From positions 1 to 52,305 of the forward strand of contig CAUJEC010000087.1 of the NCBI GenBank assembly GCA_963169245.1: 52,305 nucleotides of DNA, read 5' to 3'. Shown piece by piece: positions 17,397 to 26,035 of this stretch. The stretch's first letter is position 1; the number at the start of each line of letters is the position of its first letter. The position numbers and the translations under genes were made by a program. Source of the stretch: Actinomycetota bacterium. Its GTDB lineage: Bacteria > Actinomycetota > Acidimicrobiia > Acidimicrobiales > Microtrichaceae. Under the pieces are notes generated by a model that had not been told where the DNA came from, made no database searches, and saw only the letters and a list, made by a program, of their open reading frames with translations.

Positions 17397-17864
17397 TCAG
17401 GATTCAGCGTGCTGTTGACTCAACCAACGCCGCGCCAACATCCCGCCAAGCATTCCACACGTCGCCATCAACATCATGAGAAACGGGAAGGCCAGCCAAC
17501 TGATGGGCTTGTCCCTGATCAACCGGTGGATGATGCCTCCGCCCTGCACCAGTCCGTAGGCGATCGCCGCCGACGCGGCGGCATAGGAGATCGGCGCGAC
17601 CTCGCACAGTCGAATAGTCGCCCATCCCCCGGCGCCCGCCCCCAGCAGAATGATGACCCAGAACAACATTGCCAGCGCTGTGCGCGAACCATCTGAGTCA
17701 CCAGATACCAGCCACAGGTTCAACAGTCCTGCTGGCAGGACCAGCATTAAGGCAGTGACAGTGCCTCGCCAGAGCGCAGCGGCGGGCTCCATCTGCGGAA
17801 GCGGATTCGACGGCGTGAGACCCGCGCCGCGCGTGGTTCGTGGCCGGTCGGATTCTGTACCCAA
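17397..17864 (-). CDS. Small four-helix membrane protein
   Basis: This 155-residue protein begins at a TTG with GAGG upstream (an internal ATG at 17792 is an alternative). It has four hydrophobic segments (about residues 32-52, 60-80, 88-105 and 122-145), a short polar N-terminus and a basic C-terminal end (RRWLSQQHAES). No family was recognised. It lies 10 bases after the AGPS-like gene and 50 bases before the FGGY kinase, so it is probably part of the same transcript and may serve uptake of the pathway substrate; that is speculation. Confidence 0.6.
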   Translation of the reverse strand: MGTESDRPRTTRGAGLTPSNPLPQMEPAAALWRGTVTALMLVLPAGLLNLWLVSGDSDGSRTALAMLFWVIILLGAGAGGWATIRLCEVAPISYAAASAAIAYGLVQGGGIIHRLIRDKPISWLAFPFLMMLMATCGMLGGMLARRWLSQQHAES

Positions 17865-17874
17865 GACAGCGGCC

Positions 17875-19407
17875 TCAGCCTACGTAGCTGTATGTGCCGA
17901 ACGGTGACGACAGCCCCAGCTTGCCGGGGTTGAGGATTCCGTTTGGATCGAGTGCATCCTTGAGCGACTGCAGGACTTCCATCCCGCCGCCGAGCGCATC
18001 GGCTACGAATCGCGAGCGGTTGATCCCCACCCCATGGTGGTGTGACAGCGAACCGCCGGCTTCGAGCACCGCTCTGGTGGCCGACTCCCAGATGGACTGA
18101 TGGTTCAGTTGACGGGCGGAGGGCTCGGACTCTGCAGCGAAAGTGAAATAGAGGCATGCTCCGGCCTCGTAGCTGTGGCTGCAGTGCACCCCTGCGGCGA
18201 GAGCGCCGGGCGCTGCTCGCAGGGCCTCGAGTGTGTTCTGGGCGATGCTCACAAGGTCGGCCCATCGTCCGGAGACCTCCATCGTGTCGACGATGAAGCC
18301 ACGTGAGATCAGGGCTTCAAGGGCCGAGACCTCGTTGCGCTTCTCGAGCCACGAATCCACGATCGAATCGTCCTCGCGGGTTCCGTCGTGGTCGTTCGCT
18401 GCCGACTCCACGACGGCCATGTAGGCATCGACGATTGCCGGTTCGCCCTCATCGAGGACAACCGCCGCTGCACGCTCAGCGCCGGTGCCGAAATGGCGAT
18501 CCGCCTCAAGTGGGTCATAGAGGCGCAACACAGCGGGTCGTGCGCCGCGCTGGATGACCGAGCGCACCCATTCGAGACCGGTCTCGAGGGAGTCGAACGA
18601 ATAGGCGGCCTGACGTCGGTAGTCGGGGAGGGGATGGATCTTCAGTCTTGCGCCGGTGATGACACCGAGGGTCCCCTCCGAACCGACGAAGAGTTGGTTC
18701 AGATCGGGGCCGACAGCCTCTCGTGGGTAGCCGCCGGTGGAGATGGCGGTGCCATCTGCGAGGACGACGTCAAGGCCCACGACGATGTCCTCGATCTTTC
18801 CGTAGCGCGTCGAGAACTGGCCTGCGCCACGGCATGCCAGCCAGCCTCCGACAGTCGACAGGTCCATCGACTGTGGCCAGTGGCCTCCGGTGTATCCGGC
18901 GTCGCCAAGCGTGTGTTCGTAGACATTGCCGAAAGTGCCCGGCAGTACATCGGCGAGCAGCGACGTCTCGTCGACGTCGCGGATCCCATCGAGTCGACAC
19001 ATGTCGAGTTGCACGCCGCCGAAGAGCGGGACCGATGCGCCCAGCACTCCGGAACGACCGGCACTCGGTGAGACTGGAATATGGTTGTCATTACAAATAC
19101 GCAGTACGTCGGCCACCTCGTTCGGTGAGCCGGGCCGCACCAGGAGCGAGGCTCGGGCGGGGACGCGCCCCTCGGTTGCCCAGATCATGGCCAGGGGCCA
19201 CCAGTCGCGCCCCTCATCGGCCAGGACTGCGGGGTCGTCGTTGACCTCGCCGCACGCGGACTCCAGTGCGCGCCTGACGTTGTCGGGTATCGAGACCGTC
19301 TCGGCCTCGATCACAGAGGTTGCTGTGGAGGCATCGCCGGTGATGGCGATGGGAGGAACCGGAACGCCAATAGGCTTTGACTCTTCAGAGGTACTCGGGT
19401 CTGACAT
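17875..19407 (-). CDS. FAD-binding oxidase of the alkyldihydroxyacetonephosphate synthase (AGPS) type
   Basis: The 510-residue protein has a PCMH-type FAD domain: PSAGRSGVLGASVP (about residues 114-127), WPQSMDLSTVGGWLACRGAGQ and GSEGTLGVITGARLKIHPLP. Its C-terminal cap ends with the family hallmark SHHHGVGINRSRF and ALDPNGILNPGKLGL. AGPS swaps the acyl group of acyl-DHAP for a fatty alcohol in ether-lipid synthesis; many actinobacterial homologues sit next to glpD and their true substrate is unsettled. The start has GGAG upstream. GlpD is 98 bases upstream on the same strand. Confidence 0.85.
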   Translation of the reverse strand: MSDPSTSEESKPIGVPVPPIAITGDASTATSVIEAETVSIPDNVRRALESACGEVNDDPAVLADEGRDWWPLAMIWATEGRVPARASLLVRPGSPNEVADVLRICNDNHIPVSPSAGRSGVLGASVPLFGGVQLDMCRLDGIRDVDETSLLADVLPGTFGNVYEHTLGDAGYTGGHWPQSMDLSTVGGWLACRGAGQFSTRYGKIEDIVVGLDVVLADGTAISTGGYPREAVGPDLNQLFVGSEGTLGVITGARLKIHPLPDYRRQAAYSFDSLETGLEWVRSVIQRGARPAVLRLYDPLEADRHFGTGAERAAAVVLDEGEPAIVDAYMAVVESAANDHDGTREDDSIVDSWLEKRNEVSALEALISRGFIVDTMEVSGRWADLVSIAQNTLEALRAAPGALAAGVHCSHSYEAGACLYFTFAAESEPSARQLNHQSIWESATRAVLEAGGSLSHHHGVGINRSRFVADALGGGMEVLQSLKDALDPNGILNPGKLGLSSPFGTYSYVG

Positions 19408-19505
19408 GGGTCACTCCGGTGGTGTCATTGTGATGGTGCCATGGTGGGATATATCGTTGTGATGCGTACTATTGCGGTGCGTGGCGTGATGGGGCGTCGT
19501 TGGTG

Positions 19506-21203
19506 TCAGATCGTCCGCGAGGGATGCTCGCTGAAGTGCGTCTCGGGCAGATCTGCTGCTACTCGTTCGTGCTCCACCAATCGACGGTACTCGGCGACGC
19601 TCGCTTCGCGTTGTTCATCGCTCCAACCGAGCTCTCCGGCGATGAGCGCACCGACCGACTCTGCTGCAGCGGCCGAGTCATCGCGGCTGTAGATCCGTGC
19701 ACGGGTACGTCGTGCGAGGACATCGTCGACGGAGTTGGCCATCTCGTTTCTGACGGCGAAGATCGCCTCGGCCCTCACATATGGCAGCCCATCAACAAGG
19801 GGCTCTCCGAGTGTGGGGTCGGCCTGGATGGCCGCCATCATCACCCTCGACTCGCCACCGTAACGTTCCTTGAGGTGGTTCACGGTCGCGGATGGGACAT
19901 CTGGATAGACCTTTCGAGCGCCGTCGAGTGACTGGTAGCCGGCAGCGCCACGGATCTTCATCTTCTTGGTGGTCGATGACCCGAACCGGCTGGTGTCCAT
20001 CTGGCGGCTCAGAACCGACTCGATGACCTCGTCGACTGTGTCGGCGGCCATCTCCCGGTAGGTGGTGAGCTTTCCTCCGGTGATGGAGACCAGACCAGAG
20101 TTCGACCGATCAATTCGGTGCTTGCGAGACAGATCTGCTGTCCGACCGCTCGACGCGGACTTAACCAGCGGGCGCAGACCGGCCCACGATCCGGTGACAT
20201 CGGCCGCGGTCAGTTCGGTGGCACACGACGTGTTGATCGCCTTGAGCAGGTACTCGATGTCATCTGGCGTGCACTGTGGATCGTCGAGTGGGCCGGTGTA
20301 GTCGGTGTCGGTCGTGCCGATGTAAGTCAGGTCGCCATGGGGGACGACAAAGACCGATCGCCTGTCATGGGGAACGGGGATGACTGCTGCGATCTCGTTG
20401 CGGATCAATTGCCATGGGACGCTGATGTGGATGCCCTTGGCGGGTCGGATCGTGTCGGGTGAGGTTCCCGAATCATGACCCTTGATGTCATCGGCCCACA
20501 CTCCCGTGGCGTTAACGACCGAGCGGGTGCGGATGGTGAACTCCTCTCCATCGGCAACAGCCTTCAGGCCATTTATCCGCCCGCCCGAGTCCTTGGTGAA
20601 GCCCGATGAGGCGACTCGGTTGGCGATCACTGCCCCATGGTCGAGTGCGGCAGTTCGGGCTATGGCCACCACTAGGCGGGCATCGTCCGCTGCGGCGTCA
20701 TAGTAGAGGTACGCAGAGACGAGCCGGTCCTCTCGCAACGACGGCATGTAGTCGAGCGCCTCGGCCTTGTTCAGACGCTTGTGACGTTTGCCGATCCGAA
20801 GTCCGCCGGTCAGGTCATAGCCCCACATCGCGGCGCCGAGCACCCGCGAGATCTTCGCCGGGATGATCCCGTTCTTTCCGAACATCGGGATGAGAAAGGG
20901 GAGTGGCTTGACCAGGTGAGGAGCGTTCTTGAGCAGACGCTGGCGCTCTGCGAGAGCCTCATAGACCAGCCCGATCTCACCCTGTTGCAGGTAGCGAAGT
21001 CCGCCATGAATGAGTTTCGATGACTTCGACGAAGTGCCCGAAGCGAAGTCGTCACGCTCGATGAGCGCGGTCCTAAGCCCTCTGGATGCTGCGTCGAGCG
21101 CCACGCCGACGCCTGTGATTCCCCCACCGACAACCACCAGATCGAATTCTCTGTCCTTTAGTGACTGAATAGAGGTGGACCTGACGAATGGTTGCGGTGT
21201 CAC
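19506..21203 (-). CDS. glpD: Glycerol-3-phosphate dehydrogenase (FAD-dependent, aerobic type)
   Basis: The 565-residue protein has an N-terminal dinucleotide fold (LVVVGGGITGVGVALDAASRG), the GlpD motif SSKSSKLIHGGLRYL, VVNATGVWADDI, VVPHGDLTYIGTTDTDYTGP and SITGGKLTTYREMA, plus the C-terminal helical DAO_C domain. It oxidises sn-glycerol-3-phosphate to dihydroxyacetone phosphate and passes electrons to quinone at the membrane. The start codon is GTG at 21203. It heads a minus-strand cluster (AGPS-like enzyme, membrane protein, FGGY kinase); a canonical glpK is encoded 13 kb away in the window. Confidence 0.92.
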   Translation of the reverse strand: MTPQPFVRSTSIQSLKDREFDLVVVGGGITGVGVALDAASRGLRTALIERDDFASGTSSKSSKLIHGGLRYLQQGEIGLVYEALAERQRLLKNAPHLVKPLPFLIPMFGKNGIIPAKISRVLGAAMWGYDLTGGLRIGKRHKRLNKAEALDYMPSLREDRLVSAYLYYDAAADDARLVVAIARTAALDHGAVIANRVASSGFTKDSGGRINGLKAVADGEEFTIRTRSVVNATGVWADDIKGHDSGTSPDTIRPAKGIHISVPWQLIRNEIAAVIPVPHDRRSVFVVPHGDLTYIGTTDTDYTGPLDDPQCTPDDIEYLLKAINTSCATELTAADVTGSWAGLRPLVKSASSGRTADLSRKHRIDRSNSGLVSITGGKLTTYREMAADTVDEVIESVLSRQMDTSRFGSSTTKKMKIRGAAGYQSLDGARKVYPDVPSATVNHLKERYGGESRVMMAAIQADPTLGEPLVDGLPYVRAEAIFAVRNEMANSVDDVLARRTRARIYSRDDSAAAAESVGALIAGELGWSDEQREASVAEYRRLVEHERVAADLPETHFSEHPSRTI

Positions 21204-21388
21204 GTGGCGAGTCTAGGACCGTGGCCGAAGCGAACCGTCACGGATGTGGTTGTTGTGCCCAGTGGCATTGTGACCACTAGGTCGATGCTGAGTCGTTGCC
21301 GACTTGGCGCACCATTGTCGAAGCGTAACTACAGGGATGTCATTCCTCGCTTGGACACAGACGCTCAGCACGGGCAGAATCACCCAAC

Positions 21389-21721
21389 ATGGACCGCTCC
21401 TGGGAACATCGGTCAGCTTGCAAGGGCATCGATCCAGTCATCTTCTATCCCGCAACCGATGAGGACGCGGAGACGGCCAAGGCCGTGTGCGCGGTCTGTC
21501 CGGTTCAAGTCGACTGTCTCGAGTACGCGATCGCGAACAGGGAGCACGAGGGCATCTGGGGCGGGCACACCGAGAAGGAACGTCAGCGGATCATTCGCCG
21601 CCGTCGCCGCGAGCGCGCCATGAAGAAGGCAGCGCAGGTCAATTCCTCATCGGTGACCGCAGTAGCAGATTCTGCCTCCGGTGATCAGCCAGGGGTTCTG
21701 AGCGCCACTGCGACACGCTGA
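21389..21721 (+). CDS. WhiB-family iron-sulfur regulator
   Basis: A 110-residue protein with the four cluster cysteines at residues 11, 34, 37 and 43 (C-x22-C-x2-C-x5-C), the G(I/V)WGG turn (GIWGGHTEKERQRI) and a very basic tail (RRRRRERAMKKA) for DNA contact. WhiB-like proteins bind a [4Fe-4S] cluster and sigma-A to adjust transcription in response to redox or developmental state; they are confined to actinobacteria. Its stop overlaps the trpD start (TGATG), so the two are translationally coupled. The 185-base region upstream (21204-21388) is shared with divergent glpD and has no clear operator. Confidence 0.93.
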   Translation: MDRSWEHRSACKGIDPVIFYPATDEDAETAKAVCAVCPVQVDCLEYAIANREHEGIWGGHTEKERQRIIRRRRRERAMKKAAQVNSSSVTAVADSASGDQPGVLSATATR

Positions 21722-22794
21722 TGGCCGATCCGTCGGCCTCGCAGCTTTTCGAGGAACTCGGTGGATGGCCGGGCGTTCTGCGTGAGCTGGCGGCCGGGCG
21801 GAATCTGAGTTCGGACCATGCCCGTGAGACCCTTCTGCGAGTTCTTGACGGTTCAGCGACAGAGGCACAGACAGCGGCGTTCATCTTCGGCCTCAAGGTC
21901 AAAGGCGAGTCGTCAGATGAGGTTGCCGGTCTGGTGCAGGCGATGCTTGCTGCAGCGTCTCCGCTGGAACTCGACGAACCGTCGGACATCCTCGACATCG
22001 TCGGCACTGGCGGATCGGCCGCGCTGGGGGGACGGGCGTTCAACGTCTCCACTATGTCCGCGCTCGTCGCGACCGGAGCCGGTGCCACTGTCTGCAAGCA
22101 CGGCAACCGTAAGGCGTCATCGAGTTCGGGGTCGACTGACCTGTTGGAGGAACTCGGAGTGGCCGTCGAGTTGGATGGTCCCGGAGTCAGTCGTTGCGTC
22201 CGAGAGACCGGACTTGGGTTTGCCTTCGCCCGGGTATTTCACCCTTCAATGCGCTTCGCCGCACCTGTGCGGGCCCAACTGGGCGTTCCGACGGTGTTCA
22301 ACCTGTTGGGACCCCTCTCGCATCCGGGACACGTAGGACGGCAACTCATCGGAATCGCAGATCCTAGGCTCACATCCCTTGTGGCGGAGGCGCTTCTGGC
22401 CCGGGGCGTGCGAAAGGCCTGGGTTGTGAACGGCGACAGTTCCATAGACGAACTGACTACCACCGGTCCGAACGTGGTCATAGAGGTGGCCGACGGCAGA
22501 ATTCGTACCTTCGAGGTCGACGCAGCCGACTACGGCTTTGCTCGCGTGGACCTGAGTGACCTTGGTGTCGGTGACCATCACGACAACGCGAGGGTCGCAC
22601 GGGGCGTGCTCGGCGGTGAGGCGGGAATCTTCCGCGACATGGTCGTCCTCAACGCAGGAGCGGGCCTAGTGGTTGCCGGAGTTGCTGACGAACTGGCAAC
22701 GGGAATCGAATTGGCCACAGCATCGATCGACTCGGGTCGGGCCGCGGAAGTGCTCGACAGGGTGGTGGAGGTCAGCCGCGCTGCCGGTGGTTGA
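21721..22794 (+). CDS. trpD: Anthranilate phosphoribosyltransferase
   Basis: The 357-residue protein has the N-terminal helical domain (ESSDEVAGLVQAM), the PRPP-binding glycine loop (DIVGTGGSAALGGRAFNVSTMSALV, about residues 92-116), KHGNRKASSSSGSTDLLEELGV, and FHPSMRFAAPVRAQLGVPTVFNLLGPLSHP. It joins anthranilate to PRPP in the second committed step of tryptophan synthesis. No other trp gene is in the window. It is coupled to whiB by a one-base stop/start overlap, an unusual partner for trpD. Confidence 0.93.
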   Translation: MADPSASQLFEELGGWPGVLRELAAGRNLSSDHARETLLRVLDGSATEAQTAAFIFGLKVKGESSDEVAGLVQAMLAAASPLELDEPSDILDIVGTGGSAALGGRAFNVSTMSALVATGAGATVCKHGNRKASSSSGSTDLLEELGVAVELDGPGVSRCVRETGLGFAFARVFHPSMRFAAPVRAQLGVPTVFNLLGPLSHPGHVGRQLIGIADPRLTSLVAEALLARGVRKAWVVNGDSSIDELTTTGPNVVIEVADGRIRTFEVDAADYGFARVDLSDLGVGDHHDNARVARGVLGGEAGIFRDMVVLNAGAGLVVAGVADELATGIELATASIDSGRAAEVLDRVVEVSRAAGG

Positions 22795-22878
22795 GGCAGG
22801 CTGAGAGCCGATCGCGAGTTGGGTCGGGCGCTGTAGCCGCTTCTGAGCAAATGGTGCGCTGCGGGTAGGATCGGATCC

Positions 22879-23208
22879 ATGGCGACGAGATCTTCGGGTA
22901 ACCGGTACCGCTGCGATGCGTGTGGAAATCTGACGAGGTTCGAGGTGACCGCCACACGGACAACACGTGCATTTCATCACTACACCGTTGGTGGAGAGCT
23001 GAGTGTGGAGGACGTCGAGGTCATCGCGGAAAACCTTGTCTCGGTGATCTGTCGGTGGTGCGGAACAGGCGCGAACGTTGTTGTGGTCGACGATAATGAT
23101 GACGTCGAAACCGACGGTTCGGCGGACGGTTCAACTGCCGAACCATCGCTCGGCTCAGCGGGCAGCGATGAGGCGGACTCCGCCCGTGTTAGCGGGGGAG
23201 CGGTCTAG
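22879..23208 (+). CDS. Small C4 zinc-ribbon protein
   Basis: A 109-residue protein with CDACGN at about residues 12-17 and CRWCGTG near residue 58, forming a C4 zinc site, then an acidic low-complexity tail (DDNDDVETDGSADGS). The zinc-ribbon part (YRCDACGNLTRFEV, HYTVGGELSVEDVEV) looks conserved, but I assign no function; nucleic-acid or protein binding is possible. It is directly followed by the NYN-domain gene, with no gap between its stop and the frame of that gene. Confidence 0.7.
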   Translation: MATRSSGNRYRCDACGNLTRFEVTATRTTRAFHHYTVGGELSVEDVEVIAENLVSVICRWCGTGANVVVVDDNDDVETDGSADGSTAEPSLGSAGSDEADSARVSGGAV

Positions 23209-24774
23209 ATCTCTGCGCCCAAGTCTCACCTGAGCGAATTCTCCCACCTGCGTGGGGCCGTCGATCTGGCGGTTGCCCGGGCGCGTCTTGACATCGCCAA
23301 GGGGGACAGGGTCACTCCTCAGACAGTGGTCCGCCTGTTGAACTTCAAGCGGCTCTCCAAGCGGGCGACAGAGACGGTGCTGAGCGAACTCGATGGTGAC
23401 GGAACCTTCCGGGCGATGGTCGCTGATGGCCTGGAGCAGGACCAACCCGATCGAGCGTCCTGGCTCTTTCTGACCAGACCCGACGGCTGGGAGCATGACC
23501 TGGGTCTGTTGACCGAACTTGCCAAGGATGAGGCCGACGAGACCGATTCGGCGTCCAGGCTGAGAGTCGCTGAACGTCGGCTGGATGCGACCAAGGAAGC
23601 GCTCCAGACGGCGAGGTCACAAGCCGATGGGTTACAGGCGCACGCTCTGGAATTGGAGGCCATGCTTTCCGATGCCCGCGGGGAACTACAGCACGTATGC
23701 GCTCAACTGGACGACGCTCGGGAGCAGCTTGGCTCTGCTGCAGAGGAACGTTCCCGCGTCGTGAGGAACCTGAAGTCGGCCGAGGAGTTGGCCGATCAGC
23801 GGCTGGTACGAATCCGCGAACTCGAGACCAAGTTGTCCGAGCGCGACCAGATATCGTCAGCAGCGTCGTCAGCGGAGTCAGCAACGGTGGGCCCAGCGAC
23901 TGCCGAGGTCGCAGGTTCTGGCGAGGTCAATGATGTTGATGGCGGCATCGGGTCCGTCGAGGGTGCTGGCAGCGGGCAACTCTCGGGCCAACCAGAACGC
24001 TCGGGTCGGTCGGAGTCTGCTCAAGAGGCCGAACAGGGCATCGGTCCGCTGGATCGGGTTGCGCTAGCAGCATCGTTGGCCGAGGTGACATCGGCGCTCA
24101 GTCGACTGGTGACGGCCTTTGAATCAGTGGCCGATGTCGTCAGGACTGACGAACCCGTCGGGGGAGACAGAACCGTCGGGTCGGATAGAACTGTCGGGTC
24201 GGACACTGGAGCAATTCGGAGGGGGTCTCTGGGCGGGACCCTCACCAGTGGGACGGGCGCAACCGGAGTCAGGGCAGGGACGGCGGGGAAGCGTGACCGG
24301 TCGGGGTCAGCGAACCGTCGGTCCCTGATCCGGATGACAAGAGGAGTTCTCGAAGGCACCCCTGAGGGAATCTCCCAACTGCTCCGATATCCCAACCTGG
24401 TCGCGTTCATCGATGGTTACAACGTCGCCATGGAGGCGTGGCCGCACCTGGCCAAGTCCGCTCAGCGAGACTCACTGGTCCGGATGGCCGGAACGGTCTC
24501 GGCCCGCACTGGTGCGGAGATCCATCTCGTCTTCGATGGAGTCGGGGACGGAACCAGGCCGACGGTTTCAACGGCGCTACCAGTGCGACTGCACTTCAGT
24601 GACTCCAACACCGAGGCCGACGATCTGATTCTGGAACTGCTTGATGCCGACCCGGTTCGCCCTGCGATGGTTGTCAGTTCTGACAAGCGCGTCATTTCCG
24701 GTGCGCTCATGCGTGGTGCCAACTCGGTCACTTCGGCCCAAATCATTGCATTTGCAAGCGGTCGGACAAATTGA
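23209..24774 (+). CDS. NYN (PIN-like) RNase-domain protein with coiled coil; start codon uncertain
   Basis: The C-terminal part has a NYN domain: VAFIDGYNVAM (catalytic Asp), LVFDGVG, EADDLILELL and VVSSDKRVI, matching metal-dependent endoribonuclease-like folds of the YacP group. Residues before it form a long coiled coil (about codons 110-220) and a low-complexity linker with repeated TVGSD. The first ATG/GTG/TTG in frame is GTG 23326, but 39 codons upstream are open, follow the coding GC bias and read like protein (LRGAVDLAVARARLDIAKGD). The frame begins right after the previous stop at ATC 23209, with GGGGGAG 8 bases upstream, so a rare ATC (or internal CTG) start is likely. It is probably an RNA-processing enzyme. 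Confidence 0.75.
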   Translation: MSAPKSHLSEFSHLRGAVDLAVARARLDIAKGDRVTPQTVVRLLNFKRLSKRATETVLSELDGDGTFRAMVADGLEQDQPDRASWLFLTRPDGWEHDLGLLTELAKDEADETDSASRLRVAERRLDATKEALQTARSQADGLQAHALELEAMLSDARGELQHVCAQLDDAREQLGSAAEERSRVVRNLKSAEELADQRLVRIRELETKLSERDQISSAASSAESATVGPATAEVAGSGEVNDVDGGIGSVEGAGSGQLSGQPERSGRSESAQEAEQGIGPLDRVALAASLAEVTSALSRLVTAFESVADVVRTDEPVGGDRTVGSDRTVGSDTGAIRRGSLGGTLTSGTGATGVRAGTAGKRDRSGSANRRSLIRMTRGVLEGTPEGISQLLRYPNLVAFIDGYNVAMEAWPHLAKSAQRDSLVRMAGTVSARTGAEIHLVFDGVGDGTRPTVSTALPVRLHFSDSNTEADDLILELLDADPVRPAMVVSSDKRVISGALMRGANSVTSAQIIAFASGRTN

Positions 24775-24811
24775 GCTATCAATGATGCTGGCGCGATGAG
24801 ATGGCTGCACA

Positions 24812-26035
24812 ATGAAGGGCATCAACGCCTCCAACACCACTGATCAGAAACTGCTCAACGCTCGCTTCGTCACCGTTGTGACGAGCGGTTTCTTCTATTT
24901 CCTCTCGCTTGGACTTCAGCTCCCAACAGTCCCCAAGTTCATCAAGGGTCCTCTGTCGGGGTCCGAACTCGCGGTCGGCGTGCTTGTCGGATCGTTCTCC
25001 ATCGGAGCGGTTGCGATCCGGCCGATCGCCGGACGTATGGGTGATCGCACCGGTCGGCGGCCACTCATCATCGTCGGAGCTCTGCTGGTCGCCGTATCAG
25101 TTGCCCTCTATTCGATCATCACGGCCGAGGCGGCACTCTTCGGGGCGCGACTCCTTGGTGGAGTAGGAGAGGCAGCGTTCTTCGTCGGTGCAGGGACGAT
25201 GGTGACGGATTTGGCGCCACCTGCTCGACGGGGTGAAGCGATCAGCTACTGGTCGGTGGCGGTCTACGGAGGCCTGGCACTTGGCCCGGCGCTCGGTGAG
25301 TTCGTCCTCGATGGTTCACATTTCAACCGGGTGTGGATGGTTGCGACAGTGCTGTCGCTGACTTCGGCTCTGATCGGACTCTTCACACATGAGACCGCCC
25401 AGCTCGTTGGCACCGGAGAACCGGCGCCGCTGATCAACCGCACGGCGGTGGGGCCAGGAATCATCATGTTCCTGGGCATGATCGGCCTGGCCGGGTTCGC
25501 AGCGTTCGTTCCGCTATATGTGTCCGACATCGGCATGAAGGATTCGGGGATGGTCTTCCTTCTCTACGGTCTGACCATCCTGTTGCTGAGAATCTTCGGG
25601 GCGAAGATTCCCGACCGCATCGGAACCCTCAAGGCCGGGACCATCGCCACCTCGGCGAGTGCCGCGGGTCTCGTGATCATCGCAGTGACCGGCAACGAGG
25701 TGGGGCTCTTCATCGGTACGTTCGTGTTCTCGGTCGGTATGTCGCTGCTGTATCCGGCGATGTTGACGATGGCGCTCATCGGAGTGCCTGACTCCGAGCG
25801 GGGATCCGCGGTCGGCACGATCAGCAGTTTCTTCGACCTGTCCCAGGGGATTGGCGCAGCGGTGCTGGGGGTCTCAGTGGCGCTTGGCGGTTTTCGCATG
25901 GCGTTCGTCGCAGCCGCGATCTTCACCTCCATTGGGCTGGTCCTGTTGCAGAGTGTCTTCAAACCTCGGGGTGAGGTCGCATTTGAGTACCTGGCGGCAT
26001 CGGTCGCCCATGAATACCCGGAGCCTCCGCCGTGA
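24812..26035 (+). CDS. Major facilitator superfamily transporter
   Basis: A 407-residue protein with about 12 membrane segments and the MFS motif GRMGDRTGRRPLI between TM2 and TM3 (about residues 74-86). The second half holds the paired motif (AKIPDRIGTLKAGT). The family exports or imports small molecules by proton coupling; the arrangement resembles drug/metabolite exporters, but the substrate is not readable. Its stop overlaps the queG start by four bases (ATGA-like), linking it to the queG operon. Confidence 0.88.
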   Translation: MKGINASNTTDQKLLNARFVTVVTSGFFYFLSLGLQLPTVPKFIKGPLSGSELAVGVLVGSFSIGAVAIRPIAGRMGDRTGRRPLIIVGALLVAVSVALYSIITAEAALFGARLLGGVGEAAFFVGAGTMVTDLAPPARRGEAISYWSVAVYGGLALGPALGEFVLDGSHFNRVWMVATVLSLTSALIGLFTHETAQLVGTGEPAPLINRTAVGPGIIMFLGMIGLAGFAAFVPLYVSDIGMKDSGMVFLLYGLTILLLRIFGAKIPDRIGTLKAGTIATSASAAGLVIIAVTGNEVGLFIGTFVFSVGMSLLYPAMLTMALIGVPDSERGSAVGTISSFFDLSQGIGAAVLGVSVALGGFRMAFVAAAIFTSIGLVLLQSVFKPRGEVAFEYLAASVAHEYPEPPP

